Source: Amia ocellicauda | Lineage: Eukaryota > Chordata > Actinopteri > Amiiformes > Amiidae | DNA length: 64,000 nt | Assembly (NCBI RefSeq): GCF_036373705.1 | Contig: NC_089863.1 | Coordinates: 22,380,619-22,444,618 of the forward strand | Reading direction: 5' to 3' | In this document: positions 30,638 to 42,961 of the stretch, piece by piece | Numbering within the stretch: the first letter of the stretch is position 1 | Layout of the letters: the number at the start of each line of letters is the position of its first letter | The notes under the pieces: model-generated | The model's database searches: none | Seen by the model: the letters and a program-made list of their open reading frames with translations, nothing else | Told to the model about the DNA's origin: nothing | Program-made: the position numbers and the translations under genes

Positions 30638-33210
30638 AAGGAGGTAGTTATAGTAGGAGACTCAATTCTTAGAGGTGTAGATCACACAGTGTGTTCTAGT
30701 GACATGGAGGCCCGCATTGGTATCTTGCCTGCCTGGTGCTCAGGTTGCAGATCTCCCTAAACTAGTAGACGGGCTACTGGCCAAAGCCGGGGGGAATCCA
30801 CTGGTCATGGTCAGGGAGACAGGCAGAGATTAGAAAGTTTAACACGTGGTTGAAAGCTTGGTGTAGGGAAGAGGGGTTTAGGTTTATGGAGCATTGGTCT
30901 TTCTTCTGGGATAGATGGGACCTGTACAAACCGGACGGTCTACATCTAAACAGAAGGGGGGCTAATGCATTGGAAGAGCGTATGTGCAGTGAAATTGAGA
31001 ATCATTAAACTAGGAACCAGGGGGGCAGGGAGCTTTGACAATGGGAGATGTTCCACTAAGGAAAGGAAACCAAGGGAAACTGCCAGTAGGAAAGTCCTGA
31101 AATGTTTGTACCTCAATGCCAGGAGTATAAGGAACAAGATGTTAGACTTGGAAGCAACAGTGCTGGTGTGTGACTATGATGTTGTAGGAGTGACAGAAAC
31201 ATGGCTTACAGAAAATGATGGGGATGAATACAAGTTGGAAGGATACACACAGTTTAGGAGAGACAGGCAAAATCGATGAGGGGGTGGGGTAGCATTATAT
31301 GTGAAAAATGACATTGAGGCAGAAGAACTTGTATTAGATCCCAGTAACGGAACAGAATCTTTGTGGGTGAAACTTTTGAACAAGAGATCTGGAGGATTAG
31401 CGGTAGGAGTGTGTTACAGGCCACCAAACTCAGATATTCAGAAAGATGCTGCATTGTAAAGTGTAATCAGGACTGCATGTAGCAAGGATGTGGCTGTTAT
31501 AATGGGGGATTTCAATTTCCCAAACTAAGACTGGGAAAGCCCAGTGGGGACTACAGAAGCAGAAATGGAAATGGTTGAGATGGTAAATGACTGCTTTCTA
31601 TCTCAATTTGTCAGGGAACCAACCAGAGAGAGCGCATGTATTGACTTGATCTTTTCAAATGACCAAGATAGAGTCAGGGGGACAGTAGTTAGAGAACCAA
31701 TGGCAAATTGTGATCACAATATGGTTGTCTTTGAGGCATTCTTTCAAAAAACAAGGTCCAAGTCTAAAACAATGGTCTACAATTTTAGAAAAGCAAACCT
31801 TGAAGGTATGAGACGGCACTTAGAAGAGGTAGACTGGAGCACACTGGATACAGAGTTAGTTGAAAATGCATGGGTATATTTTAAGAATATACTACTCGAG
31901 GCTCAGGAGCAATTTGTACCAAAACTTAGCAAATTGAGGAACAAAAAACATTGGCCAAAATGGTATATTAGAGGTATGCAAAAAATATAAAGAGGAAGAC
32001 AATGTTGTATAGTGCATACAAAAGGGATGGTGACGAAACAAAATACATAGAATATGTTGAGCTGCAAAGAGATCTTAAGAAAGGGATCAGGAAAGCAGAG
32101 AGGGAATTAGAAAGAGACATAGCTCTTGGAGCTCAAACCAATGCAAAGAGCTTTTTTCAATATCACAACAGCAAGCGGTTAATAAAGGAGGAGGTGAAAC
32201 AGATAAAGGGCAAAAACGGAGGTATCTTGGAAATTGAACAAGATGTGGCAAATATTCTAAATGAGTATTTCACAGAGGTTTTTACAAAAGAAAAAACAGA
32301 TGACATGCCACAGGTTGACAATCAGTCCAGTCAAACCCTAAGAGAGATCAGGATAAATGAGGAGGAGGTACTAAAGGGACTAGCAGAATTAAAAACAAAC
32401 AAATCACCTGGGCCAGATGGGATAATTCCAACAGTACTTCAAGAAAAAAGGTGGCTCAGCAGATACAATCTTGGCAGCACAGGCTATTCAGAGGAACTTA
32501 GATAATATTCAGTTGTGGGCTGACACCTGGCTAATGAAATTCAATGTGGACAAGTGCAAGGTAATACATGCAGGTAACAAAAATGTCCACTATAATTACA
32601 CTATGGGAGGTACAGATCTACATGAAGTAACGCATGAGAAAGACCTAGGAGTCTATGTGGACTCCTCACTTTCTCCATCCAAGCAATGTGGGGAAGCAAT
32701 AAAGAAGGCAAACAGAATGCTAGGGTATATTGTCAAAAGTGTAGAATTTAAAACAAGGGCAGTAATGTTAAGACTGTACAATGCGCTAGTTAGACCTCAT
32801 CTGGAATACTGTGTACAGTTCTGGGCACCACACTTCAAAAAGGATATTGCTGCCTTAGAGGCAGTTCAGAGGAGAGCAACCAGACTTATTCCAGGTCTTC
32901 AAGGGAAAGTCCTACTCGGAGAGACTGAGGGAACTGAACCTTTTCACCCTGGAACAGAGGAGACTACCCGGGGACACAAATGGAAATTGGGCTTCAAGGC
33001 ATTCAAAACGGAAAACAGGAGACACTTCTTTACACAGAGAGTAGTCACAATCTGGAATAAACTACCCAGCGATGTGGTAGAATCTGAAAGTTTGGGAACA
33101 TTTAAAAATGGTCTGGAAAGGATCCTTGGATCACTTCGATATTAATGAACACCAAACGAGCACGATGGGTCGAATGGTCCCCTCTCTTTTGTTAACTCTC
33201 TTATGTTCTT
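30638..33210 (+). mobile_element. LINE fragment L4, type B
   Basis: Starts inside ORF1 at the esterase-like segment, then the endonuclease (stops at about 31458 and 31528), linker 32002-32505 and RT C-terminal region 32471-33145. The RT core is deleted at about 32450. Type B is defined by GTTTTTACAAAAG, GATAATTCCAAC and CTGGCTAATG, shared with L8. The AGGAGAGACAGG form keeps open a codon that is TGA in the other copies. Confidence 0.87.
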
Positions 33211-33279
33211 AAAAGTGTCTGAAGCAGCATGAAAGAGCACACTAGGCAGCTGAGAACAGACAGAGAGGGGAGTGTATAT

Positions 33280-33351
33280 TGCATTGGCCGGGAATCAAAC
33301 CCGGGTCAACTGCTTGGAAGGCAGCTATGCTAACCACTATACCACCAACGC
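33280..33351 (-). tRNA. tRNA-Gly (TCC)
   Basis: As 27468, with the TTTGATT T loop. Confidence 0.82.
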
Positions 33352-33577
33352 TTAGAAACTGCTTCCCAACAATATCTCACTGTGGTCGAACATGATTCCA
33401 GGATTGCAAAGTGGCAGGCAATTTGTTTTCCAAATTGCAATCGGTGAACATTTGGGAAGCCCTGCGTTATCTGCAGTTTCCTGTTCCTGAGTGCGGAAGG
33501 AAAATGTCCATTAGCATCTTTCCAGATTGCACTTTATTCAGACCTTTCCGAAATGAAACAAAACCAAAGTTGAAACA

Positions 33578-33649
33578 TAGCAGAGGATGGTTTCGATCCA
33601 TCGACCTCTGGGTTATGGGCCCAGCACGCTTCCGCTGCGCCACTCTGCT
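33578..33649 (-). tRNA. Initiator tRNA-Met (CAT)
   Basis: Same sequence as 27766; all arms paired. Confidence 0.92.
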
Positions 33650-33918
33650 CCTTGGCCACTCAGCCACCTGTTAACTTCACAGCCACTCCTATATTGCATA
33701 TTGCAAGCAATACAAGTTTGCAAAGACCTGCGTTATTTCCAATTTCCTGTTCAAGACTGCACACCGAGCTTCTCCATGCGCTGGAGCAGCGTTACTAGTT
33801 TCAGTGCCTTTACATTTCACCCTGTATGTGCTGTGGGAAGCATCATGTCAATTGTGTTGTACTAAGCGGATCGGGGCTCAGTCTGAGCTCAGATCCGAGC
33901 TTAAAAATGACCGTGCTT

Positions 33919-33991
33919 CTGAGCAGCTGGGACTCAAAGCCACACTCCCTGGCTTAGGAACCCAGTGTCTGATCCACTAGGACACGGGGGC
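33919..33991 (-). pseudogene. tRNA-Arg (CCT) pseudogene
   Basis: As 28107; lacks the 3' acceptor strand. Confidence 0.7.
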
Positions 33992-34452
33992 TCAGCCAGA
34001 CAGTATCGGAAAATGGAAATAAATAAATTAATTAATAAATAAAAAGATGCGGCGCGTTACACAATAGACACCAGGTAAAGAAGTGAATAGTTACAGGAAC
34101 TGTCACGTAAGCTCCTCAACTTGAAACGGGCACTTACGAACTCCTGTGAAATAACACGAGATGGATAACTCCCCCTTCTCTGCTGCAGCAGAATGTGACT
34201 ACCTATTGCGCAGATTATTGTGTCAATTGATTCGAAAAGAGGGCTGGCATTTGTCACCAATGTGCCTCGTTTTATTTCTGAAATATAACTCCCAGAAAAT
34301 ATTGTCTGTGTTTTTGAAATTGAATAACCTCAAAAGAAAGAAATGATCCAGTCAATTGCTAAAGAAGAGTCTTGCCGCTGCATTCTGGAATGAAGAAAAG
34401 AATGAAATGATAAAGTACAATCAAATGAAGAAAGAGAGCGGGCTGTGTCGGA
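33992..34452. other. Spacer
   Basis: Unit spacer. No gene recognised. Confidence 0.6.
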
Positions 34453-34523
34453 TGCGCCAGCCGGGAATCGAACCCGAGTCACAAGAATGGGAATCTTGTA
34501 TGATACCACTACACCACTGGCGC
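34453..34523 (-). tRNA. tRNA-Gly (CCC)
   Basis: 71 bases, fully paired acceptor, CCC anticodon, standard T loop. Confidence 0.9.
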
Positions 34524-34916
34524 TGCTGGGGAAGCTCTGGCTTGCGTCCTTGAAGCAAATTCATAGAAAGCGTCCCATGGGGCAAGATGATGTCTTAATG
34601 ATTATCCTTATTAGTCTGTTGTCGATCTGCTTAATACGTACCTAGCCAATCACATCATCACAGGTGCAGAGACAATCAGTATGAAGGCGAACACGATTTC
34701 GTTAACGTGTGCCCATTTACAAGTTCAATGAATGTATACATAAATAAAGCAGATCTGGGTTTTCCTCTGAAACATTAAGGACTGGTTTCATAAATGCGTC
34801 CATAAGTCCATAAACGCCACGAGTGCAACGTGCAACTCTATTGTAGCTGCTGTTACTGTACGATTCATCGTGATACGTGTGTGTTTTATTTCAGCTGTAA
34901 CTCGCCCTGGTTAAGC
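34524..34916. other. Spacer
   Basis: Unit spacer. No gene recognised. Confidence 0.6.
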
Positions 34917-35597
34917 ACGTCTACGGTGTAATTTAAAAATATTACAGAAATTGTCATTTGCAGTTACAAATCTGTAGTAAGAGTAATACGTTAAGGGAGT
35001 CAAGTTCAGCAATTTAAAATACAAATCTACTAACACATATCTTGATAAAGATTACAATAATAACAATAATAATAATACATAGCAAATATTTATTTTAGTG
35101 TTGCACATGGAAAGTTTTCTTACAGTAACTTCTGAATATAATGTTGTCTATACCCTTTTAGCTATTCGTAATATCTCTTAACAGAAACTTGTATATTTTT
35201 AGCTGTCTCCAATCATCTAAAGCATACAGAATAAGACAGCCACAAAAGTCCTTTCCACACCAGGCTCTATCGCTCGTAGTGTTGCTTTCTGTCACTGTCT
35301 TTAAAACGAGACACAAACCAAACCCACAATCGCTCCGCTCCTCCCACATCAGGGCGTGGACTTCCGACACTGGCCTGGTTTTCCTGTGGCGCTTTATTAG
35401 AACAGCAAGAGATAACACTATGTTTCTGTCTTTATTCGACCGCATGTGTGGGTGTAACTTTGTAATTGTTTAATGAGGTCCCGCAACGTTTGGGGTGAAA
35501 TGCAAAGTAATCTAATAGTAAAGTAACTAATTACTTTGCCCAGAGAGTAATAAGTAAAGTATCTTGTTACTGTTTATATGAGTAAAGAATACAATGT
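34917..35597. mobile_element. hAT remnant ending in a palindrome
   Basis: Same hAT-derived stretch as at 29104, but it stops at 35597, before the element's right end and before the tRNA-Ala that follows in other units. Confidence 0.78.
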
Positions 35598-35639
35598 AAT
35601 ACATTGTATTCTTTACTCATATAAACAGTAACAAGATAC
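35559..35639. repeat. Perfect palindrome: 39 bp arms, 3-base loop
   Basis: 35559-35597 and 35601-35639 are exact inverse complements, separated by AAT. The left arm is hAT-remnant sequence in normal order. The right arm is its inverted copy and leads directly into the Tc1-like element. DNA could form a hairpin here. Confidence 0.95.
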
Positions 35640-36522
35640 TGGAAGTTTAGCCATCAGAGGATGGGTACATGGTGGTCATAAAGGGATGGACATGGTCAGA
35701 AACAATGCTCAGGTAGGACGTGGCATTTAAACGAGGCCCAATTGGCACTAAGGGGCCTAAAGTGTGCCAAGAAAACATCCCCCACGCCATTACGCCACCA
35801 CCACCAGCCTGCACAGTGGTAACAAGGCATGATGGATCCATGTTCTCATTCTGTTTACGCTAAATTCTGACTCTACCATCTGAATGTCTCAACAGAAATC
35901 GAGACTCATCAGACCAGGCAACATTTTTCCAGTCTTCAACTGTCCAATTTTGGTGAGCTTGTGCAAATTGTTGCCTCTTTTTCCTATTTGTAGTGGAGAT
36001 GAGTGGTACCCGGTGGGGTCTTCTGCTGTTGTAGCCCATCCGTCTCAAGGTTGTACGTGTTGTGGCTTCACAAATGCTTTGCTGCATACCTCGGTTGTAA
36101 CGAGTGGTTATTTCAGTCAAAGTTGCTCTTCTATCAGCTTGAATCAGTCGGCCCATTCTCCTCTGACCTCTAGCATCAAGAAGGCATTTTCGCCCACAGG
36201 ACTGCCGCATACTGGATGTTTTTCCCTTTTCACACCATTCTTTGTAAACCCTAGAAATGGTTGTGCGTGAAAATCCCAGTAACTGAGCAGATTGTGAAAT
36301 ACTCAGACCGGCCCGTCTGGCACCAACAACCATGCCACGCTCAAAATTGCTTAAATCACCTTTCTTTCCCATTCAGACATTCAGTTTGGAGTTCAGGAGA
36401 TTGTCTTGACCAGGACCACACCCCTAAATGCATTGAAGCAACTGCCATGTGATTGGTTGGTTAGATAATTGCATTAATGAGAAATTGAACAGGTGTTCCT
36501 AATAATCCTTTAGGTGAGTGTA
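35640..36522 (-). mobile_element. Tc1-like element, right part
   Basis: Runs from the palindrome to the right terminal repeat (36494-36522), whose outer end is GGTGAGTGTA followed by the original flank. It lacks the left terminal repeat and the transposase C-terminal coding end. Confidence 0.87.
35647..36372 (-). pseudogene. Tc1-like transposase, N-terminal two-thirds
   Basis: Start at 36372 (MGKKGDLSNFERG). 170 codons with a paired-type helix-turn-helix DNA-binding region and the first catalytic Asp (AWSDESRF) are open to 35860. A stop then interrupts the frame (TAA where the 60.5 kb copy has a sense codon). The next segment (35647-35841) follows, before truncation by the palindrome. The catalytic Glu region is absent. 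Confidence 0.86.
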
Positions 36523-37105
<583 letters not shown>

Positions 37106-37153
37106 CAATAATAATTTAAAGAGGAGCGTTTCACCACCCGCCTTGAAAGCAGT

Positions 37154-37225
37154 GAGCTCTTGTGGCAAGGGTAGCACGTCTGACTCTAGATCACAAGGGT
37201 GCGTGTTCAAATGACGTCGGGGTCA
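37154..37225 (+). pseudogene. tRNA-Trp-like sequence with CTA (amber) anticodon, copy 1
   Basis: 72 bases aligned end to end with vertebrate tRNA-Trp, including GTAGC, ACGTCTGACTC and GCGTGTTCAAAT. The anticodon at 37186-37188 is CTA instead of CCA, which would read the UAG stop codon. Mismatches are present in the acceptor (two), anticodon (one) and T stems (one), and the D arm is altered, so it is probably not functional. Confidence 0.72.
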
Positions 37226-37334
37226 GTGTTTTGTACACCAGCAGTAACCAGTAACACTAAGGTTGCATGAGTAATTGCACAGCTGACAGTGTAAAGTGCT
37301 TACCACCTTGTCGTTGATCTTGCAAAAAGGTAAA

Positions 37335-38536
37335 CAGAAGTATTTTCAAGTTGCCACAGAGAGAGACCGGAGAGTACAGGTGAGAGGTAGCCATCTTGTT
37401 GTTTGACTAGTTTCAGAATAGTCTTAGCATTGCTCATTTTGTTTTAAGTTTGCCTTAAATTGACGTTAGCATTGTCTGTAGTTTGCCTAAATTGAAGCCA
37501 ATTCAGTTCAGCTGCTGAGGTGGTGAAAGTAAACAGGTTGTAGAATCTGTTGATCTGTAGAATCTTGATCTGTCTAGGACTAGCAGGAATTCTGTTGCAG
37601 GAGGAGCCAGGTGGGGCCAATTAGGTGTGAATTAGGGGTAAAACCTAGGAGAGTTGAGACCTTAGGGCAGGACAGCGTAGAGATCTGCTGGGTTACAGTA
37701 GGTCGTAACCGCAGAAAAGGGCGTGCACACCCCGTAGAGACACCCCAAGAGCTTGAATTGCCCAACAGGTTCCAACTGCTGGACACTGAGTTGGACAGTG
37801 ACAGCTCAGAGGGTGATGGGGGGCAGTTGAGCACCAGAGCACCATGGTGCCCAATCCCCCCCCAGACGAAGGAGGTAGTTATAGTAGGAGACTCAATTCT
37901 TAGAGGTGTAGATCACACAGTGTGTTCTAGTGACATGGAGACCCGCATTGGTATCTTGCCTGCCTGGTGCTCAGGTTGCAGATCTCCCTAAACTAGTAGA
38001 CGGGCTACTGGCCAAAGCCGGGGGGAATCCACTGGTCATGGTCAGGGAGACAGGCAGAGATTAGAAAGTTTAACACGTGGTTGAAAGCTTGGTGTAGGGA
38101 AGAGGGGTTTAGGTTTATGGAGCATTGGTCTTTCATCTGGGATAGATGGGACCTGTACAAACCGGACGGTCTACATCTAAACAGAAGGGGGGCTAATGCA
38201 TTGGAAGAGCGTATGTGCAGTGAAATTGAGAATCATTAAACTAGGAACCAGGGGGGCAGGGAGCTTTGACAATGGGAGATGTTCCACTAAGGAAAGGAAA
38301 CCAAGGGAAACTGCCAGTAGGAAAGTCCTGAAAACGGAAAACAGGAGACACTTCTTTACACAGAGAGTAGTCACAATCTGGAATAAACTACCCAGCGATG
38401 TGGTAGAATCTGAAAGTTTGGGAACATTTAAAAATGGTCTGGAAAGGATCCTTGGATCACTTCGATATTAATGAACACCAAACGAGCACGATGGGTCGAA
38501 TGGTCCCCTCTCGTTTGTTAACTCTCTTATGTTCTT
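37335..38536 (+). mobile_element. LINE L5 with very large internal deletion
   Basis: 5' region and ORF1 (37611-37991 open) are joined at about 38331 directly to the last part of RT. The whole endonuclease and most of RT are missing. The junction lies in an AAA shared by both sides. The 3' end is normal and followed by the usual tRNA-Gly. Confidence 0.87.
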
Positions 38537-38605
38537 AAAAGTGTCTGAAGCAGCATGAAAGAGCACACTAGGCAGCTGAGAACAGACAGAGAGGGGAGTG
38601 TATAT

Positions 38606-38677
38606 TGCATTGGCCGGGAATCGAACCCGGGTCAACTGCTTGGAAGGCAGCTATGCTAACCACTATACCACCAACGC
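38606..38677 (-). tRNA. tRNA-Gly (TCC)
   Basis: 72 bases with the standard TTCGATT T loop and TCC anticodon; the acceptor pairs with one G-U. Better preserved than 27468. Confidence 0.87.
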
Positions 38678-38903
38678 TTAGAAACTGCTTCCCAACAATA
38701 TCTCACTGTGGTCGAACATGATTCCAGGATTGCAAAGTGGCAGGCAATTCGTTTTCCAAATTGCAATCGGTGAACATTTGGGAAGCCCTGCGTTATCTGC
38801 AGTTTCCTGTTCCTGAGTGCGGAAGGAAAATGTCCATTAGCATCTTTCCAGATTGCACTTTATTCAGACCTTTCCGAAATGAAACAAAACCAAAGTTGAA
38901 ACA

Positions 38904-38957
38904 TAGCAGAGGATGGTTTCGATCCATCGACCTCTGGGTTATGGGCCCAGCACGCTT
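38904..38957 (-). pseudogene. Initiator tRNA-Met, truncated at 5' side
   Basis: The 3' half and anticodon arm are intact, but at 38957 the sequence leaves the tRNA, and from 38966 it is LINE ORF1. The 5' acceptor and most of the D arm are lost. Confidence 0.88.
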
Positions 38958-38965
38958 GCAACACG

Positions 38966-41256
38966 CCTGTACAAACCGGACGGTCTACATCTAAACAGAC
39001 GGGGGGCTAATGCATTGGAAGAGCGTATGTGCAGTGAAATTGAGAAGCATTTAAACTAGGAACCAGGGGGGCAGGGAGCTATGACAATGGGAGATGTTCC
39101 ACTAAGGAAAGGAAACCAAGGGAAACTGCCAGTAGGAAAGTCCTGAAATGTTTGTACCTCAATGCCAGGAGTATAAGGAACAAGATGTTAGACTTGGAAG
39201 CCACAGTGCTGGTGTGTGACTATGATGTTGTAGGAGTGACAGAAACATGGCTTACAGAAAATGATGGGGATGAATACAAGTTGGAAGGATACACACAGTT
39301 TAGGTGAGACAGGCAAAATCGAAGAGGGGGTGGGGTAGCATTATATGTGAAAAATGACATTGAGGCAGAAGAACTTGTATTAGATCCCAGTAACGGAACA
39401 GAATCTTTGTGGGTGAAACTTTTGAACAAGAGATCTGGAGGATTAGCGGTAGGAGTGTGTTACAGGCCACCAAACTCAGATATTCAGAAAGATGCTGCAT
39501 TGTAAAGTGTAATCAGGACTGCATGTAGCAAGGATGTGGCTGTTATAATGGGGGATTTCAATTTCCCAAACTTAGACTGGGAAAGCCCAGTGGGGACTAC
39601 AGAAGCAGAAATGGAAATGGTTGAGATGGTAAATGACTGCTTTCTAACTCAATTTGTCAGGGAACCAACCAGAGAGAGCGCATGTATTGACTTGATCTTT
39701 TCAAATGACCAAGATAGAGTCAGGGGGACAGTAGTTAGAGAACCAATGGCAAGTTGTGATCACAATATGGTTGTCTTTGAGGCATTCTTTCAAAAAACAA
39801 GGTCCAAGTCTAAAACAATGGTCTACAATTTTATAAAAGCAAACCTTGAAGGTATGAGATGGCACTTAGAAGAGGTAGACTGGAGCACACTGGATACAGA
39901 GTTAGTTGAAAATGCATGGGTATATTTTAAGAATATACTACTCGAGGCTCAGGAGCAATTTGTACCAAAACTTAGCAAATTGAGGAACAAAAAACATTGG
40001 CCAAAATGGTATAATAGAGGTATGCAAAAAATTTAAAGAGGAAGACAATGTTGTATAGTGCATACAAAAGGGATGGTGACGAAACAAAATACATAGAATA
40101 TGTTGAGCTGCAAAGAGATCTTAAGAAAGGGATCAGGAAAGCAGAGAGGGAATTAGAAAGAAACATAGCTCTTGGAGCTCAAACCAATGCAAAGAGCTTT
40201 TTTCAATATCACAACAGCAAGCGGTTAATAAAGGAGGAGGTGAAACAGATAAAGGGCAAAAACGGAGGTATCTTGGAAATTGAACAAGATGTGGCAAATA
40301 TTCTAAATGAGTATTTCACAGAGGTTTTTTCAAAAGAAAAAACAGATGACATGCCACAGGTTGACAATCAGTCCAGTCAAACCCTAAGAGAGATCAGGAT
40401 AAATGAGGAGGAGGTACTAAAGGGACTAGCAGAATTAAAAACAAACAAATCACCTGGGCCAGATGGGATATTTCCAACAGTACTTCAAGAAAAAAGGTGG
40501 CTCAGCAGATACAATCTTGGCAGCACAGGCTATTCAGAGGAACTTAGATAATATTCAGTTGTGGGCTGACACCTGGCAAATGAAATTCAATGTGGACAAG
40601 TGCAAGGTAATACATGCAGGTAACAAAAATGTCCACTATAATTACACTATGGGAGGTACAGATCTACATGAAGTAACGCATGAGAAAGACCTAGGAGTCT
40701 ATGTGGACTCCTCACTTTCTCCATCCAAGCAATGTGGGGAAGCAATAAAGAAGGCAAACAGAATGCTAGGGTATATTGTCAAAAGTGTAGAATTTAAAAC
40801 AAGGGCAGTAATGTTAAGACTGTACAATGCGCTAGTTAGACCTCATCTGGAATACTGTGTACAGTTCTGGGCACCACACTTCAAAAAGGATATTGCTGCC
40901 TTAGAGGCAGTTCAGAGGAGAGCAACCAGACTTATTCCATTTCTTCAAGGGAAAGTCCTACTCGGAGAGACTGAGGGAACTGAACCTTTTCACCCTGGAA
41001 CAGAGGAGACTACCCGGGGACACAAATGGAAATTGGGCTTCAAGGCATTCAAAACGGAAAACAGGAGACACTTCTTTACACAGAGAGTAGTCACAATCTG
41101 GAATAAACTACCCAGCGATGTGGTTGAAGCTGAAAGTTTGGGAACATTTAAAAATGGTCTGGAAAGGATCCTTGGATCACTTCGATATTAATGAAAACCA
41201 AACGAGCACGATGGGTCGAATTGTCCCCTCTCGTTTGTTAACTCTCTTATGTTCTT
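38966..41256 (+). mobile_element. LINE fragment L6, type A
   Basis: Starts late in ORF1 (CCTGTACAAACCGG). The endonuclease is interrupted by a TGA at about 39304 and a TAA at about 39504. It then has an open piece 39536-40036, linker 40048-40551 and RT C-terminal region 40463-41191 without the catalytic core. Type A has GGTTTTTTCAAAAG. Confidence 0.87.
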
Positions 41257-41325
41257 AAAAGTGTCTGAAGCAGCATGAAAGAGCACATTAGGCAGCTGAG
41301 AACAGACAGAGAGGGGAGTGTATAT

Positions 41326-41397
41326 TGCATTGGCCGGGAATCAAACCCGGGTCAACTGCTTGGAAGGCAGCTATGCTAACCACTATACCACCAACGC
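41326..41397 (-). tRNA. tRNA-Gly (TCC)
   Basis: As 27468, with the TTTGATT T loop. Confidence 0.82.
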
Positions 41398-41623
41398 TTA
41401 GAAACTGTTTCCCAACAATATCTCACTGTGGTCGAACATGATTCCAGGATTGCAAAGTGGCAGGCAATTTGTTTTCCAAATTGCAATCGGTGAACATTTG
41501 GGAAGCCCTGCGTTATCTGCAGTTTCCTGTTCCTGAGTGCGGAAGGAAAATGTCCATTAGCATCTTTCCAGATTGCACTTTATTCAGACCTTTCCGAAAT
41601 GAAACAAAACTAAAGTTGAAACA

Positions 41624-41695
41624 TAGCAGAGGATGGTGTCGATCCATCGACCTCTGGGTTATGGGCCCAGCACGCTTCCGCTGCACCACTCTGCT
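41624..41695 (-). tRNA. Initiator tRNA-Met (CAT), with two changes
   Basis: As 27766 except for a T-loop change (ATCGACA) and a C-to-T change in the A-box region (AGTGGTGCAGC). Both fall in internal promoter elements. Confidence 0.83.
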
Positions 41696-41964
41696 CCTTG
41701 GCCACTCAGCCACCTGTTAACTTCACAGCCACTCCTATATTGCATATTGCAAGCAATACAAGTTTGCAAAGACCTGCGTTATTTCCAATTTCCTGTTCAA
41801 GACTGCACACCGAGCTTCTCCATGCGCTGGAGCAGCTTTCCAGGTTTCAGTGCCTTCACATTTCACCCTGTATGTGCTGTGGGAAGCATCATGTCAATTG
41901 TGTTGTACTAAGCGGATCGGGGCTCAGTCTGAGCTCAGATCCGAGCTTAAAAATGACCGTGCTT

Positions 41965-42037
41965 CTGAGCAGCTGGGACTCAAAGCCACACTCCCTGGCT
42001 TAGGAACCCAGTGTCTGATCCACTAGGACACGGGGGC
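41965..42037 (-). pseudogene. tRNA-Arg (CCT) pseudogene
   Basis: As 28107. Confidence 0.7.
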
Positions 42038-42497
42038 TCAGCCAGACAGTATCGGAAAATGGAAATAAATAAATAAATTAATAAATAAAAAGATGCGGCG
42101 CGTTACACAATAGACACCAGGTAAAGAAGTGAATAGTTACAGGAACTGTCACGTAAGCTCCTCAACTTGAAACGGGCACATACGAACTCCTGTGAAATAA
42201 CACGAGATGGATAACTACCCCTTTTCTGCTGCAGCAGAATGTGACTACCTATTGCGCAGATTATTGCGTCAATCGATTCGAAAAGAGGGCTGGCATTTGT
42301 CACCAATGTGCCTCGTTTTATTTCTGAAATATAACTCCCAGAAAATATTGTCTGTGTTTTTGAAATTGAATAACCTCAAAAGAAAGAAATGATCCAGTCA
42401 ATTGCTAAAGAAGAGTCTTGCCGCTGCATTCTGGAATGAAGAAAAGAATGAAATGACAAGTACAATCAAATCAAGAAAGAGAGCAGGCTGTGTCCGA
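42038..42497. other. Spacer
   Basis: Unit spacer. No gene recognised. Confidence 0.6.
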
Positions 42498-42568
42498 TGC
42501 GCCAGCCGGGAATCGAACCCGAGTCACAAGATTGGGAATCTTGTATGATACCACTACACCACTGGCGC
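42498..42568 (-). tRNA. tRNA-Gly (CCC)
   Basis: 71 bases, CCC anticodon. One anticodon-loop base differs from the other copies (TTCCCAA against TTCCCAT). Acceptor fully paired. Confidence 0.88.
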
Positions 42569-42961
42569 TGCTGGGGAAGCTCTGGCTTGTGTCCTTGAAG
42601 CAAATTCATAGAAAGCGTCCCATGGGGCAAGATGATGTCTTAATGATTATCCTTATTAGTCTGTTGTCGATCTGCTTAATACGTACCTAGCCAATCACTA
42701 CATCACAGGTGCAGAGACAATCAGTATGAAGGCGAACACGATTTCGTTAACGTGTGCCCATTTACAAGTTCAATGAATGTATACATAAATAAAGCAGATC
42801 TGGGTTTTCCTCTGAAACATTAAGGACTGGTTTCATAAATGCGTCCATAAGTCCATAAACGCCACGAGTGCAACGTGCAACTCTATTGTAGCTGCTGTTA
42901 CTGTACGATTCATCGTGATACGTGTGTGTTTTATTTCAGCTGTAACTCGCCCTGGTTAAGC
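42569..42961. other. Spacer
   Basis: Unit spacer. No gene recognised. Confidence 0.6.
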
